A stretch of 64,000 nucleotides of DNA, taken from Mesodorylaimus sp. YZB2_4. Taxonomy: Eukaryota > Nematoda > Enoplea > Dorylaimida > Dorylaimidae. Shown here piece by piece: positions 21,028-32,888 of this stretch; position 1 is the first letter of the stretch; every line of letters starts with the position of its first letter. The position numbers and the translations under genes were made by a program. The notes beneath the pieces were generated by a model. The model made no database searches. It saw only the letters and a program-made list of their open reading frames with translations, and had not been told where the DNA came from. The DNA is taken from NCBI GenBank assembly GCA_030248295.1, contig JASANH010000329.1, positions 1 to 64,000 of the forward strand, written 5' to 3'.

Positions 21028-24000
21028 ATGCGCGGATTATTAGTTTTTAACGATAATCATGAACTTTTATATTTAAAAGCTGATAAATCGTTGCGTTCTT
21101 TATTGAAAAAACGTCAAACAGAATTCCAACTTTTGTCCATGAATAATATCGTAGTGGATGAATCGACTGGGTCCACTCCCACTGCCAGCACGTCGAGGAT
21201 ATTTGATGGCTGCGACCCAATCACCATAGCCTACATGTTCTTGCCATTGATCGTTTGCTATGAGTCCATGAAGTGTATCAAATTCGATCGATATATATCC
21301 ATCAAAAACTGTAATCTGAATTTTTGTTTCGCCGAATCGCAAGATGATAATCGATTAATTATATTAGCAATCGGAGATGGGGCCACAAAAATGGAAGAAA
21401 TGCAATTTCTTCTCAATCATTTTGTGTCAGCCTTAGAATTTTCGTTTGGACCTCTCTCATGCTCTATGTCCCATCCGAGTTTGATTAATCAGCTGGATTT
21501 GTTAAATTTTACCATAAAAAATGCGGGAAATTTAAATTATGACACGGATGATTTTTTAAGTCTAGAATCAACGTCGGACGAATCGATATTTATGCAAACT
21601 GTACTTCAGCACGTGGATATGAGTGCCATTGTCAAGGAAACTATGGAGTTTATGGGGCAGAAAAGTCCACTGACTTCAGCACTGACTTGTATCGGTGGCC
21701 AATTTCATGCCTTCCTAAAGTGTCATTTGTGTTTTCTAGTGAGAAATGGTGTTATTTTGGCATCATTTTCACGTTCTGTCGATCCTAGTCGAAACCTGGC
21801 GAGTGTTGGCTTGGCGGAGGAAGAAAACAGGAAGATAGGAGAGAAACTGGAGCGTAAAAGTCAACAAAGCGGTGTTTTGTCGAAGGCATGGCAAATGATA
21901 GCGTTATTGAGAACGAGCACTCGATTTGGGGTTAGTAATCAAAGTAAGCCGGGATTACATTGAACTTTGTAGCAGCAATGTCTGCTGCCGTACGTGCTCT
22001 TATTGTTAGTTTTGTCATCCTTGGGCTATTTGGTTATAATTTTTCCCTAGGGTAGAGGACCTACAGTATGTACAGTTCTATGACAATACGCCATTACCCA
22101 CGGTGTTTTCGAGTGGAGGATAAGAAGGGGCTGAAGGAGGTGAAATTCTATGCTTTGCCAGGGTGTCTGGACGACCTCGTTTCGACCTTACACGACTAAA
22201 CTTGCGGACTCCCCTCAAACTAGGTTCCCTGCCTCGGGACTCTCGAATTAATAATTTCCTTAGGATTATTTGAGTTGTTGCAATGTTATTTGAGTTTTTA
22301 CTATAATTTGTGGTTAAGCCGCTCATATTTTTGATTCAAAAACCACCATGTTCCAGGTTGCAGTGCTAACGATAAGATGTGACTCTTTGTGGGATACAGT
22401 TGTAACAAGCAGCCCTGGCGGTTGAAAGTAGTCAATACGCTCCCCTGGCTGGGACGTCAGCCTCTTCGGCTGATGTTTCTAGGGCAGGCATATTCGCAAG
22501 ATTGGCCTACCACCAGTCGGAGTTTTTTGCCCAGAGACTTTGGTCTCGACTATCTCCCGCCGCCTGGGTGCGCTGGTTACACAGTCCTAATCTGGCCACG
22601 TGCTAAGAGGAGTCTACGGACGTGTTGCATGCGGGGTTTATAGGGGTATTTTGGCAGTCATGCCACCATTTCTTCCATGAGCCGAGACTCAGTCAATCAG
22701 CAGTGAGCACTGAGCTCACTGGGTGGTTCGAACTCCCTGTGGGTTGCCATTGACCTTGCGCTCCGCCACTTGCAGCATCAGTGTAACTGGGAGAAGTGGA
22801 TCAGGAGACCTCGGTGGGAGGATGAGCTTTTATGTTTTGACCCTCCAAGCTTGCGCAGTGACCATAATTGAGGACTGATATCTTTAAGATATAAAAAACA
22901 AATAGAAAATGTTCATGGCCTATCGAATCCTTTGCAGGTGTCAAGCGATACCCCGAGCCCAATTGCTACTATTGCTACACAGTCGCATTACATCACGGTC
23001 AGCAAACCCCTTCAGACCCACCCCTCCAAGCGCACGTTTTCTCGGACGTCTTCCGTATCGACCTGACGGACGACGTGTACTTGATTTGCATCGCTCCAGT
23101 CACCCATGGCGATCTGATGTTGGACCTGAGCCAAACGATGAGCATGATTCGAAAATTAGATTTGATCCGTTTCGAACATGCACTAATTTCATCAAATCCA
23201 AGCAACATTACCAAATCAAAGAAACTTCAATCATTCTACGACTTTTGGCTGAACCAACTGAATACCCACGCCCGAACACTTTGCGATCGATTAGATGATC
23301 GATTAATTTTTATGGATGGCACCAAGTCGCATAAATTAGCTGCTACTTTTCGGAATTTGTACAGAAATTTACAAGAATTAGCCTGGTCTAAAAATCGACG
23401 GCCGGATGTGACTAAAGTTAGTCATTACGAGGGCGAAGAAACATCGACTTTGAAGGCGCTTCGGCACTTGGCTAGCGCTCTATTATTGGACACATTTTCG
23501 GCGGCAGTTGATGAAGCTAAAAGATATAAATTAGAGAAATTGGACAGATGTTGGAGAAATCTGACCTCGTCCGATTTGTACTCGTCCACAATTTCCTCCT
23601 TGATGGGGACTACAGTTTCAGATTATGCCTGTTTTGATGAAGGACCACCGGCGAGTCGGTTCACCTTGGATGCCATAGCGTACATTTTTTTGCTTCCTGA
23701 AAAGCGAATTCTTCTAGCAAATGGATTTTTGAATGAAGAGTTTTCGGAGAAAGAAGAAAAAGAAATTTGGGATACTTTGCACGGAATGAGCCGTGCATTA
23801 TTGGCAAAGCAAAAATGGGGATCGTTGAATCTAAAATTGGTTTGTCCTCAACAGAAAAGTGGCGAAAAAGAAAAAGAACATTTGTTCTTCTTTTTATCAT
23901 CCAAAAAAGATGAGAAACAAATTCAAAAATCATCAAAAATCTGGTCGAAATTTTCTTTTTCATCTGGAACAGGGGAGCAGCAAAAAATTCGAGAAAACGC

Positions 24001-24157
24001 TGGAGAATCGACGTTAAAAACTTTTGTCAAGGAATCTATTGTGATTATGTGCGCTTTTGAGCCTTTTGTACACGAAGATCTTGCGTGGAGAGAAACGAGA
24101 TTATTGGCCATACATTTATATGAACTTATGACTGGGGTCAAATGCATGTTTTCTTGA
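21028..24157 (+). CDS. HPS1: HPS1 homologue, BLOC-3 subunit
   Basis: Exons 21028-21943 and 22938-24157 join in frame (CAA A|GT GTC); 711 aa, against about 700 for vertebrate HPS1. The N terminus (MRGLLVFNDNHELLYLKADK) and the strand-helix pattern LIILAIGDGATKMEEMQFLL to LEFSFGPLSC match the first longin domain; the HAFLKCH segment matches the HAFL block before the linker; VYLICIAPVTHGDLML matches the second longin-like domain; the C-terminal part holds the third. With HPS4, HPS1 forms BLOC-3, the nucleotide exchange factor for Rab32/Rab38 in biogenesis of lysosome-related organelles (cytosolic, membrane-recruited). The 994-bp intron carries an inverted copy of the dispersed hairpin repeat. 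Assignment rests on recalled alignment, not a search. Confidence 0.85.
22400..22490 (-). repeat. Dispersed hairpin repeat, inverted copy in HPS1 intron
   Basis: On the minus strand reads GAAACATCAGCCGAAGAGG followed by CTGACGTCCCAGCCAGGGG, the hairpin plus CCAGCCAGGGG core of the family; the rest is diverged. Confidence 0.6.
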
Positions 24158-24277
24158 ATGTGATCATAAAAAGAATTTTTCGCACGGTGTGCAACGCAGC
24201 ACGTACAGTGGTTCTGAGCTGCCACTTGAGGTTTCGACACGTCCTTGAATGCACCTGAGACGAGCAAATGTTACGTG

Positions 24278-24283
24278 AATAAA
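24278..24283 (+). terminator. AATAAA polyadenylation signal of HPS1
   Basis: AATAAA 120 bp after the HPS1 stop codon. Confidence 0.7.
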
Positions 24284-26050
24284 GTTTTCCCCGGCATACT
24301 TTTAGTCCGTCCAGTAGGACACATGTGATATCAATCTTCTCCCTTCGATGGGTTTCCTGGCGCCCATACTCTTGGAGAGTATGATCGACCTTATCGAGAC
24401 CATCGTGCTACTTTCGATGAGGAAGGGTGTCAAAAAAGGAATCTATGCACTGCAAGGGTGGAGACTAAAAACCTGATGCCAGAATGTGTTAGAAATAATT
24501 GCACCTCAATCTGCTAAATTTGAAATCATTTGTACCTAAATTATTGTGCATTGAGGAGAGGGTGCTGCTAGGTGGAGGCACTGTTTGTGGGTGGCTATGT
24601 AAGGTACCCACAAGCAGTGGGGTTGGGTATACTGTGAGTGCCCATGGGCACACTAAAGTTAGTAGGCTTGGGCACAGCTGAGACATCAGCTGATGAGACA
24701 CTATGTGTTGCAGATGTCAGGGGAACATGCACTCATGCCCACGCTTCTGTTTGTACCGTCTGAAGATAGCTCAAAATTACATACGCAGCTACTACTTCCA
24801 TATGTTGCGTACTCACAGCAGTCGTCAGCACATAAGAGCGCACCTGATAAAGGCCAATAATGAAATTTTTCATTTTATGAAACAGGTTTGTACAGAAATC
24901 ACCCAGGAAGCACCAAATTTCATCGAATATGCACGTTTCCACAAAACATGTAATCATATGGCAGGCATGCATGAATACGAAACTTGTGGCTCCCAGCGTG
25001 AACACTCCATTAAAATTACAGGCCCCCTTCATTCGCGCTTCTGAGATAGGCGATGCTTTCACAAAGGACCCAAATTTTGAATGGTCAGATCGACGTTGTG
25101 ATGGAATATATGCTGTAGAGTTTAGAGCAATCCCGTAATTTTGGGGTGCCTTTTAGCTGATTTTTTGTGAAGCGGTCTAAGGCACTAAAAATGTCACGCG
25201 CTGCAGTACTGTAGATACTGCTGCAGCAGTGTCACTGCTCTTGTTACAGAGAAGCTGCTATGCTTTTGGTCATAAAGTCACAAAATGTTATGCCGCAAAA
25301 AGAACATATCATCTCAACGCATTTCTATTTCAGGCTTCAAATTGCAATTATTTATGCCTCCCGCGTCCAAACATACATAATGACGCATGTCATCAGGCGT
25401 AAGGTACATACACAAGATGTGACATTTCACTCCAATTTCGCTGTGCTGTGGTGACCATTTTTATAAATTTAACTTGTTAACGATTCATCGCCATATCCCC
25501 TCCAGTTCAAAAAATTTCAGTCTTTTTGTAAATTGGCGTTGTGATATGACGACAAGAACAAGGTCCATCCCAGTTATTATTTGTCATTGCCCCTTGAGCT
25601 ACTGTTAAAAATTATTTTTCAGTGTCATGGTACAAAATGTCATTCATTTTCCTCTGTATACAGCAGCCACAAACCGGAAACATAATCTGTATAAACACCA
25701 CTTGACACATCACAAAGCCATAAATTGGTCACAGGTGCTACCAATATTTACAATATTCAAACGTATACAAAAGGCTAAACCAGATTTACACCATCCTTAC
25801 GGTCCTGACCAAACAGACACTGCTTGCTTGAAAAATGTATAAGCTAAACAAAAAGCCAGCCCTCCTTATAGCTTGTTCGCCCCAGTTACATGTTTTCTGC
25901 GCATTCGCCACATTTCGCATCCATTCTGTGTCAACATGGCCAGGCGTCAACTAGCACTGACTATTTTTCCTTTAACTGTCAAACTCCATGCAGCCATATT
26001 TTAAGCCACTGAATTGTGTAGCATCGAGGCATTTGCGAAAAGTCACAGGC
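24284..26050. other. No gene recognised
   Basis: Contains a short plus-strand ATG frame at 24351 (MGFLAPILLES..., 42 codons, over a small hairpin) and several 60-110-codon frames without domain character. The last few hundred bases are presumably the promoter of the S9 peptidase. Confidence 0.4.
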
Positions 26051-28414
26051 ATGGCTAAGTTAGGCGGTGGCTGGTCTTTGGTACTGGTAATAGTGTATGG
26101 CTGCACAGTATGCTATGTGCATGGCGAGCTGTTGCTGTCCAAGTTGCTCCCGCCACCGCCGCCCTTGATCCCACGGACAGTACTGGTCGGTGATAAGGAC
26201 GTGTATGACGTGCAAGTTAGCCCTGATGGACGATTCGTGGCTTTCCTGCATTCTTACAATTTCCAATTGAACATATGGCTGTGGGATAGGCAGCAGCACA
26301 AGTCACCACCTCAGCCCATCACTGACGAATCATTGCGATCGATCGTCAAGTTCCAATGGCTCTATGACAACAGAACTATCATTTATTCGCAAGATATGGC
26401 TGGGGAGGAGAATTATCGATTGTTCGCCATCGACGTCCTACAACCGAAGATGGAGAGAAGACTGTTGACGCCTGAGAAAGGTAAGCGGGTTTTGACAGCA
26501 CAGCTATGGTGGTGATTTCATGCAGTACAAAAGAAATTTATAAACGATGTTGGTGATGCATGGAGTGACCTTAAGCGCTGATCTTCTGGTGCAGTGTGCC
26601 ATACTGCCGTGCAGATGCGCCACTGGAGAAGACGCTGTTCCAAAGGGGGTCTTTATTTTACCTGCACTGTGCCAACGCGGTTGCCTGAGTAAGCGACAAT
26701 AGAGTAGTACCGCACTCTGTCTAATGCAAAATATGATCTTTTGCACCATTCATGAAGGAATTCGGCCAAACCCGTTTCAGCACCATCTCAACTCTATACC
26801 TCCCCTCCCTTTGCAGGCGTTCGTTCAATCCTCTTCTATATCAGCGCCACCTACCCCAGTCGTGTGGCGATCGCCTCCAACGAACGTGACCCTGCATATT
26901 TCGACCTGTACACCCTGGACTTGAAGACCACCCAAAAACAGATTATTCTTTTCAACGATAAACGCTACAAATCTTTTCATATCGACGATAACTTCAACGT
27001 CCATGTGGTCTCCACGGAACGCGACGATGGTGGCATGGATTATTATCAGCTACCAAACCAAGCCCAGCCTCGCATCTCACTGCTTCGATCAGTCTCCCCT
27101 GAAGAACGATTGCACACTCGACTGGTCACCATCGATTACACAGGCAGCATTTTCTATTGGATCGATGCTTCCAAAAGCGATGTGGGTGTATTTGTGGCCG
27201 AGAATACGCTGACTGGTGCAAAACAAAATCTGTATCAACCTAGGCAATCAGAAATCGATTTCGATCACACATTTTTCCATCCAATCACAAACGAACCCTT
27301 GATAGTGTACGAGGACTATAAACGCTTGACACCTGTGATATTGGGTGATCAATCCATCAAACGCGATTTCGATCGATTACGCCAACTTTTACCACCCGAC
27401 TACGTCCCTGTGGTGCAAAGTGCCACTTTGGACATGAGTGTATGGATCGTGCGCGCTGTATCCAGTCGTCGCCCTGCCGAGTACATCGTGTACTCGCCCA
27501 GAAATCTAACCCATCCCCTGGTGTACTTATTCAACGAGAAGTTCGGTCTCCTGCTGTACCCCTTGGCTGACACAGAAACCATCGAAGTGCCGGTCAGTGA
27601 CAATTTTACTCAAATCTGTTACCTGACCCGGCCACTGAACACTGTTGGACCCACGCCCATGGTCCTTCTGGTACATGGCGGTCCGTGGATGCGGATCAAC
27701 TGGGGATTCGATACCACCACCCAGACCATGGCCAACAGAGGATATCTGGTGCTGCAATGCAATTTTCGGGGCTCTACAGGATTCGGCAAACGATTCTTCA
27801 ATGCAGGCAACGGGCAGTGGGCTGGTAAGATGCAACAAGATTTGAGCGGAGCTGTCAGATGGGCAGTTAACAAAGGACTGACCTCTCCTGACCGCATCGC
27901 TATCGCTGGCTCGAGTTACGGCGGGTACGCAGCCCTTATGGGTATGACCCAGAACCCGGACCTGTACGCTTGTGGCATCGATGTTTTCGGACCATCAAAT
28001 TTGAACACACTCTTCGAAGGTATACCAAAGTATTGGAAAGCCGAACTGAACTCGTTGAAACGCCGAATCGGGGCAGACCCCGACACATTCGAGGGGCAGC
28101 TGTACTTGAGAAAATGGTCACCTTTGACATACGCCAGTCGCATAAAACGGCCTCTTCTGGTGGTCCACGGAGCCAATGATGCTCGCGTTAGGAAGATCGA
28201 GTCCGACGCCATTGTACAAGCGGCTCGAATGAATGGGGTGAACGTGACATACGTGGTATTCCCAGATGAAGGGCACAGTGTACAGCAGGCCTTCAACGGG
28301 CTGGCCTTGACTGCGATCATCGAACAATTTCTGGCCAAATGCTTGGGCGGGAGGATAGAACCGGTAGGAGAAGCCTTCGCTAAGACGTCAGCAATCATTA
28401 GTACACAAGGATAA
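26051..28414 (+). CDS. Secreted serine peptidase, prolyl oligopeptidase family S9
   Basis: Exons 26051-26480 and 26817-28414 join in frame (AAA G|GC GTT); 675 aa. I chose the second ATG because it opens a signal peptide (MAKLGGGWSLVLVIVYGCTV); starting at 25988 adds 21 residues. The N-terminal half is a beta-propeller (DVQVSPDGRFVAFL, WLYDNRTIIYSQD). The C-terminal half is an alpha/beta hydrolase with HGGPW oxyanion loop, nucleophile Ser510 in GSSYGGY, Asp598 in HGANDARV and His630 in DEGHS, spaced as in S9 enzymes. Such enzymes cleave short peptides or acylated N termini. The closest flavour to me is the S9C/acylaminoacyl-peptidase group also common in bacteria; a signal peptide predicts action outside the cell or in the secretory/lysosomal route. 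All catalytic residues are intact. Confidence 0.92.
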
Positions 28415-29183
28415 GCAACGGTGCTGGTACTGTTTGTGATCTTTATGGAGGCTCGCAGTGAGCTGTTTGCTAGACTCGGTGTGCTGGTGTAGTGAGAGAA
28501 CATAGTGGGAAATATAAGTAATGCAAGCTATGTACAGTATACGTAAAAAACTGTCGCTGACCATCAAGAGACGCCCCGCCCCGCCCGCTACCTCCTAGCG
28601 AAATATTCTCAGGGGAGCGACCGCTGCTTACCGACAGGCCGCCTGCCGATTGCAGTCCACATGTGACCTCACACTGCACACTGATTATCCTATACCTAAA
28701 TCTGACTCTGCTGATCACCAATGTAACCATGTGAGCTGCTGCTGAAAAGTCCCGTCCTTTGGTTTCAGACTCACATAAGACATGCCTAAGCACTTCAATT
28801 TAGTGCACGCACGCGAAAGCTGCCGCGGCCTCCACCCCTGCTTTTAGCTTTGTTCATTCTTGACTAGCGCATTGTTCTCGTAAAGGATAGCCCCTTTGAA
28901 TTTGTCAACGACCATTTGGCCATAGCGTGACTATCAGTTGTCCAGGCTCTCGGTGCGGCACGTTACGTGCATCGTTTTTAGCTCATCTTGTATGACTTTA
29001 TAAACGAAGAAAAAGAAATTTGCTTGCTTGCGAGTAGTTGCTGCAACCTATACGCATATTGTATGTGTTCACAAAGTCAGTATTCCTGCCTTCTAGATGT
29101 GTCTGTGTCCAGTAGACTCCATGTAAGTAAAAGTCGTTTTCCGAGTTGGAGTAGGGCGAACTAGCTAATCGTATTTCTTCGTG
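28415..29183. other. No gene recognised
   Basis: 3' flank of the peptidase and spacer; no supported frame. No clear AATAAA seen within the first few hundred bases. Confidence 0.4.
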
Positions 29184-29900
29184 ATGAAGAAGTCGGTTCG
29201 CAAATCTTTTGTCCGCCTCCTCCGATCATGTGCGCTCACTGCTATTTCCTCTTCTGGCTGCCTGGGTGCGCTCTACGGTACTGACGATGAGAATGAGGTA
29301 GACCTAGACGAAACGCGTGGAGTAGAGGTATGAAGGGAAAATCATGTTAGTTCCTAGTGTGGTAATGGTTTGGTCACTCCAGGGAAGAGTTACTCTGGTG
29401 ATGTGATTTTAGTCAGTCCATTCGTCCCTCCGTTAACTAACGATGAGTGCGTACCCACCTTTCCCTACTGTACGACGCTAGTTCCTCTTCCCCATGTTTT
29501 TTATATGCCAAACATACTGTGTGTTTGCTTGCGCCGCAGTATCTCCAAGGTGAAGGGGTCATGTAGCATCAGATTTTCCCCAGTCCCCGACTCCTCCAGC
29601 CATCACTCAGGTATCGATGAGTCGTATGGACACGAGCGCTGTCTATCTAAGACGCGAATGTCCTCAGGTTGCTGCAGACATTTTCGTTGTCGTAGTGGAT
29701 ATCAGTTTGAAGAAATTTCTTGGAAAAGGTCGGACGAGACAACGAGATGGATCGATGGACAACGACGCACGAAATGCCCTTCAAACAATTTACTGCAAAT
29801 TTTTACGAAACTCCCGGATATCCCCTCCCTTGTCCATGCAACCCATATTTATGAAGCTGGAGCACGCACAAAAAAGTGGGGAAAACCTGCTCAGTCTTAG
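29184..29900 (+). CDS. Possible small Cys-rich secreted protein
   Basis: Exon 29184-29327 (MKKSVRKSFVRLLRSCALTA...), ending at a GTATGA donor in phase 0 after an acidic stretch DDENEVDLDE. A phase-0 acceptor at 29549 would open a second exon to the stop at 29900, with a cluster HERCLSKTRMSSGCCRHFRC typical of disulfide-bonded secreted peptides. The predicted signal segment is only moderately hydrophobic and the acceptor is weak. Neighbouring phase choices give shorter products. No family recognised. Confidence 0.3.
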
Positions 29901-30641
29901 TCAGGCGCCTTGTTGCAATCAGCCTAATACACATCCGAATGGCATCTCCTTTTGAATAATAGTGCAATAAGGGCGTGGGCATTTCTGTGACGATCAGCCT
30001 GGCACAAACAGCTGATTTATCCAAGGCATCTTCGTTAGATCGTGGTCACCATAGCATTAAGCCACGCATCGTAGAAGTGCCATCTCAGATACTACTTAGA
30101 AGCGTCTCCATTTTTTGGCTTTTTGGACCCTTAGGGTAACTGCCTTTTAGGATCACTGCGGACTGGGGTAGATAAGACTGGTAAGCATGCGTGGGTAAGT
30201 CAAAGGTGACGGTCACTGCTCCCTGATCACCAGTAGGATTGTGATTTGAATAAGGGAACCATACTTACTCTACATATTACTGCATAAGCGGACTGGGCTT
30301 TATTTACCTCACTGGTCGGCCATTGTTGGTCAAATATATTCCCGCATATGAAAGCTTTTCTCGCAATCAGCATGAAAAATGTTTCACTGCCTGACCTTTG
30401 ACTGGCGACCTCCTACAGAAATGGGCAGTCTTTTTGTCTTCCTCTTTGTCAAGTGGCGGTGGCCTGTTAACTGCACCATGTTTAATTTATGCGCTGGCCT
30501 GTTCAAAATATCAAAATATTAAAAGCTGCTTGCCCGAGTGCCAGCTCATGCAATCATCTAGCATTTTCGTAAACAGAAACCAGACCACTGATGGGTCCAG
30601 TTTTGGTAGTCCGCTTTCCCTTTTTGTTAAAGTAGGTTTTC
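29901..30641. other. No gene recognised
   Basis: Short frames only. A plus-strand frame at 30398-30709 overlaps the antisense vWA fragment and is not believed. Confidence 0.4.
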
Positions 30642-31091
30642 CTATGACCGAGTGCAAAGTCTTGAAGGCTTGCAAGATTGTTTTGCTGCCATTATCCAGA
30701 CATGCTTAGCCATCGGCCTCGAGGGCCCCATCTTCTCTTTCGAGGGCAACATCTTTGTTTCATATCCGATTATCAGGATCAATTTGGGAGAAATTTGTAA
30801 GGAATTTTCCATTTGATAGCGAGGGCGCCTTTTTCTCGCACATGGGCTAATGTATTTTAGAGAGATAAAATCAGCATCTTGTGATATTTGCTTTAAAAAC
30901 GATAAGACGAGGTCATTGAAGCCCACAATAGTGTGTGTCCAGTCCGTGCCTTTGAGGGATTGTTGATACCTAGCTACACCTATTCGCAGTCCGCACTGGA
31001 TATCACTAACCGATGCTTCTATCCGTTCAGGTAACCTCAGTATCATAGCTAGAAAACTGATGGAAAAGGTTTGCACGTCTACTTTATTCCC
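30642..31091 (-). pseudogene. Isolated vWA-domain fragment
   Basis: After a TTTTAG acceptor a single frame reads VDVQTFSISFLAMILRL, SDIQCGLRIGVARYQQ, TIVGFNDLVLSFLKQIS and SPKLILIIGYE, i.e. helix 1, strand B, strand C with helix 2, and strand D of a vWA fold. The strand A exon that should precede it is absent: the oppositely oriented GPCR gene starts 15 bp away at 31106. No signal peptide, no clear domain end. A truncated duplicate of the 1.3-6.6 kb gene family, or an exon of a gene with the receptor nested in its intron. Confidence 0.5.
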
Positions 31092-31105
31092 TAAAACCAA
31101 AGATC

Positions 31106-32248
31106 ATGCAAGAAAATGAGTCGTACGAAAATTCATCAAACATCACAACAGATCCAGGTCGTACTTTGAAAAGTACTGCTGTTGGATTAGTGTTACTGGT
31201 TACGTCCTCAATCTTTCTGGCCGCATACATCCATGTCCTATTTATAATTATGCACAACCGTTTATGGCGAAATCAAAGTTTCTTTTTATGGTGTCTCAGT
31301 TTGAGTATCAGCGACATGGCTAACCTAATTATTTATATTTTGTGTGGAATAAGCGTCTTAATTTCTGAATTAATATTTCCATTAAACATAAGCATAATTA
31401 TTGGTCATTTATACAACTTTTTCTTTTTGCTCAGCTTTGTTCATTTACCTTTGATGGCATTGCTTCGTACCGTGGCCATTATCTGGCCCATACATTCGCG
31501 CGAGTGGTTATGTCCGAAATGGAGCGTGTTGGAAATTGGATTCGTGTGGTTGGCCAATGTATGCCTGACCATGGGTATCCAATGGGACATGGGCAACTGG
31601 GTCTATTACGAGCCGCGCGAGTTTGGTTGGTATTTCGTATTCTTCGATTTATATACCAAAGGCATGGATGTATTCTGGACTCTATTACCAACGTCGTGCA
31701 TCGTCAGCGCTCTGCTACTTTACTTAATTTGTGCATATAAATTACACAAACACGCCAAACAGTTAAATTTACTACAAAATCTAAATTCTCAAAGTAATTT
31801 TGACCAAACGGCAGCCAAAGCTGAGAAAAATTTGGTAAAAATTGGTTTCTCGTTTGTACCCGTGTTTACTATGGATGTGGCATTTTGGCGTATTCAAAGC
31901 GCCATTGCGGAGCCCGCGTGGTGGACATCATTTATGTTGTCCATCGTCGAGATCGTCATGTACGGATCGAACGCCCTGGTCTTATTGGTTGTCAGCCGGG
32001 AAATCAGAGAGCGTAGCGCGCTTTGCAAGTTCATCAAAGCGTGCGGGAAATTGGGGCGGTGTAAAAAGCACAAAGTTGGGTTAGCTGCTAACAACAAACA
32101 GGTTGTGGGAATTGGCGGTGCTTCTAAGGGTGTCAATGCTAATCGTGTGCCTGTTGCCACTAATAAGCTTATACTTACGGCTAAGAATGCTCATGTTGGA
32201 AAAGCTGCGTCGCTTAAAATACCACCATTGACTGCTGTGGACATGTAA
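31106..32248 (+). CDS. Intronless 7TM receptor, Srx-like (paralogue A)
   Basis: Single exon, 380 aa. Short extracellular N terminus with NSSN glycosylation sites, then seven hydrophobic segments. Conserved pairs with the 35.5-kb copy include SFFLWCLSLSISDMANLIIY (TM2), IIGHLYNFFFL (TM3 start), MGNWVYYEP (ECL2), AEKNLVKIGF (TM6 start) and IVEIVMYGSNALVLL (TM7). The TM3 end is LMALLRTVAIIWP in place of a DRY box, as in nematode-type chemoreceptor families, so an Srx-like chemosensory or orphan receptor is inferred; ligand unknown. The C-terminal tail is basic. The start codon is 15 bp from an antisense vWA exon. Confidence 0.85.
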   Translation: MQENESYENSSNITTDPGRTLKSTAVGLVLLVTSSIFLAAYIHVLFIIMHNRLWRNQSFFLWCLSLSISDMANLIIYILCGISVLISELIFPLNISIIIGHLYNFFFLLSFVHLPLMALLRTVAIIWPIHSREWLCPKWSVLEIGFVWLANVCLTMGIQWDMGNWVYYEPREFGWYFVFFDLYTKGMDVFWTLLPTSCIVSALLLYLICAYKLHKHAKQLNLLQNLNSQSNFDQTAAKAEKNLVKIGFSFVPVFTMDVAFWRIQSAIAEPAWWTSFMLSIVEIVMYGSNALVLLVVSREIRERSALCKFIKACGKLGRCKKHKVGLAANNKQVVGIGGASKGVNANRVPVATNKLILTAKNAHVGKAASLKIPPLTAVDM

Positions 32249-32888
32249 TGTGCATTTTGGGCAGGCTGGCATATTTTCTGGGTTTTCCGTTTGAACAGAT
32301 ACTGTATATTGGTGAATGTCAGCGATTTTGTAAAACTGCTGTAGCAAAGTATTGGATTTCAGGACTACATTTAGTCCTCGAAGGCCGAAGTGATGCGAGT
32401 TATGTCTGTCATTGACTGCTCGACTACATGCGAAGGTGCGCATTTCAGAAACGCGCCAGTCGAACAGCAACTGTTTTAAGGTAACAGTTACAAAAATCCC
32501 CCCCCCCCATCTGTGCGAATAGATATGCATGTGGATGCGCAATCAGACCCCTTATTCACATCACCATGACGTAGGCTGGTACAATACACAATGTAGCTCA
32601 TGTTAGGATCAGATGGGTGTCTGGCACAAAGGAAGCTATACTTTCTACCTTCGTCACCTGCCTAGGTAGTCATTCATAGCTTGAAGTGTAGATTGTGCCA
32701 CTGAATTAGCCACAAGATCCCTTGGCCATACGTCTTGTCAACTGATATGTGCTATTGATGGCGATAGTGGGTGCTGCCTGCGACAATACTGACATAAGTA
32801 GGGGTCGAGAAAGGGGGTCCCTGATGAGTCACTCTTTTGGCAGAATGGTTAAGCAAGGCAGTGTGAAGTGTCAAGTAAAAACCTGTGT
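32249..32888. other. Spacer after receptor A
   Basis: No supported gene. Includes a run of 11 C at about 32498-32508. Confidence 0.4.

Noticed and set aside
26060-28503. Long antisense frames across the S9 peptidase (up to 195 codons)
   Set aside because: Shadows of a real gene whose sense frame has a full catalytic triad.
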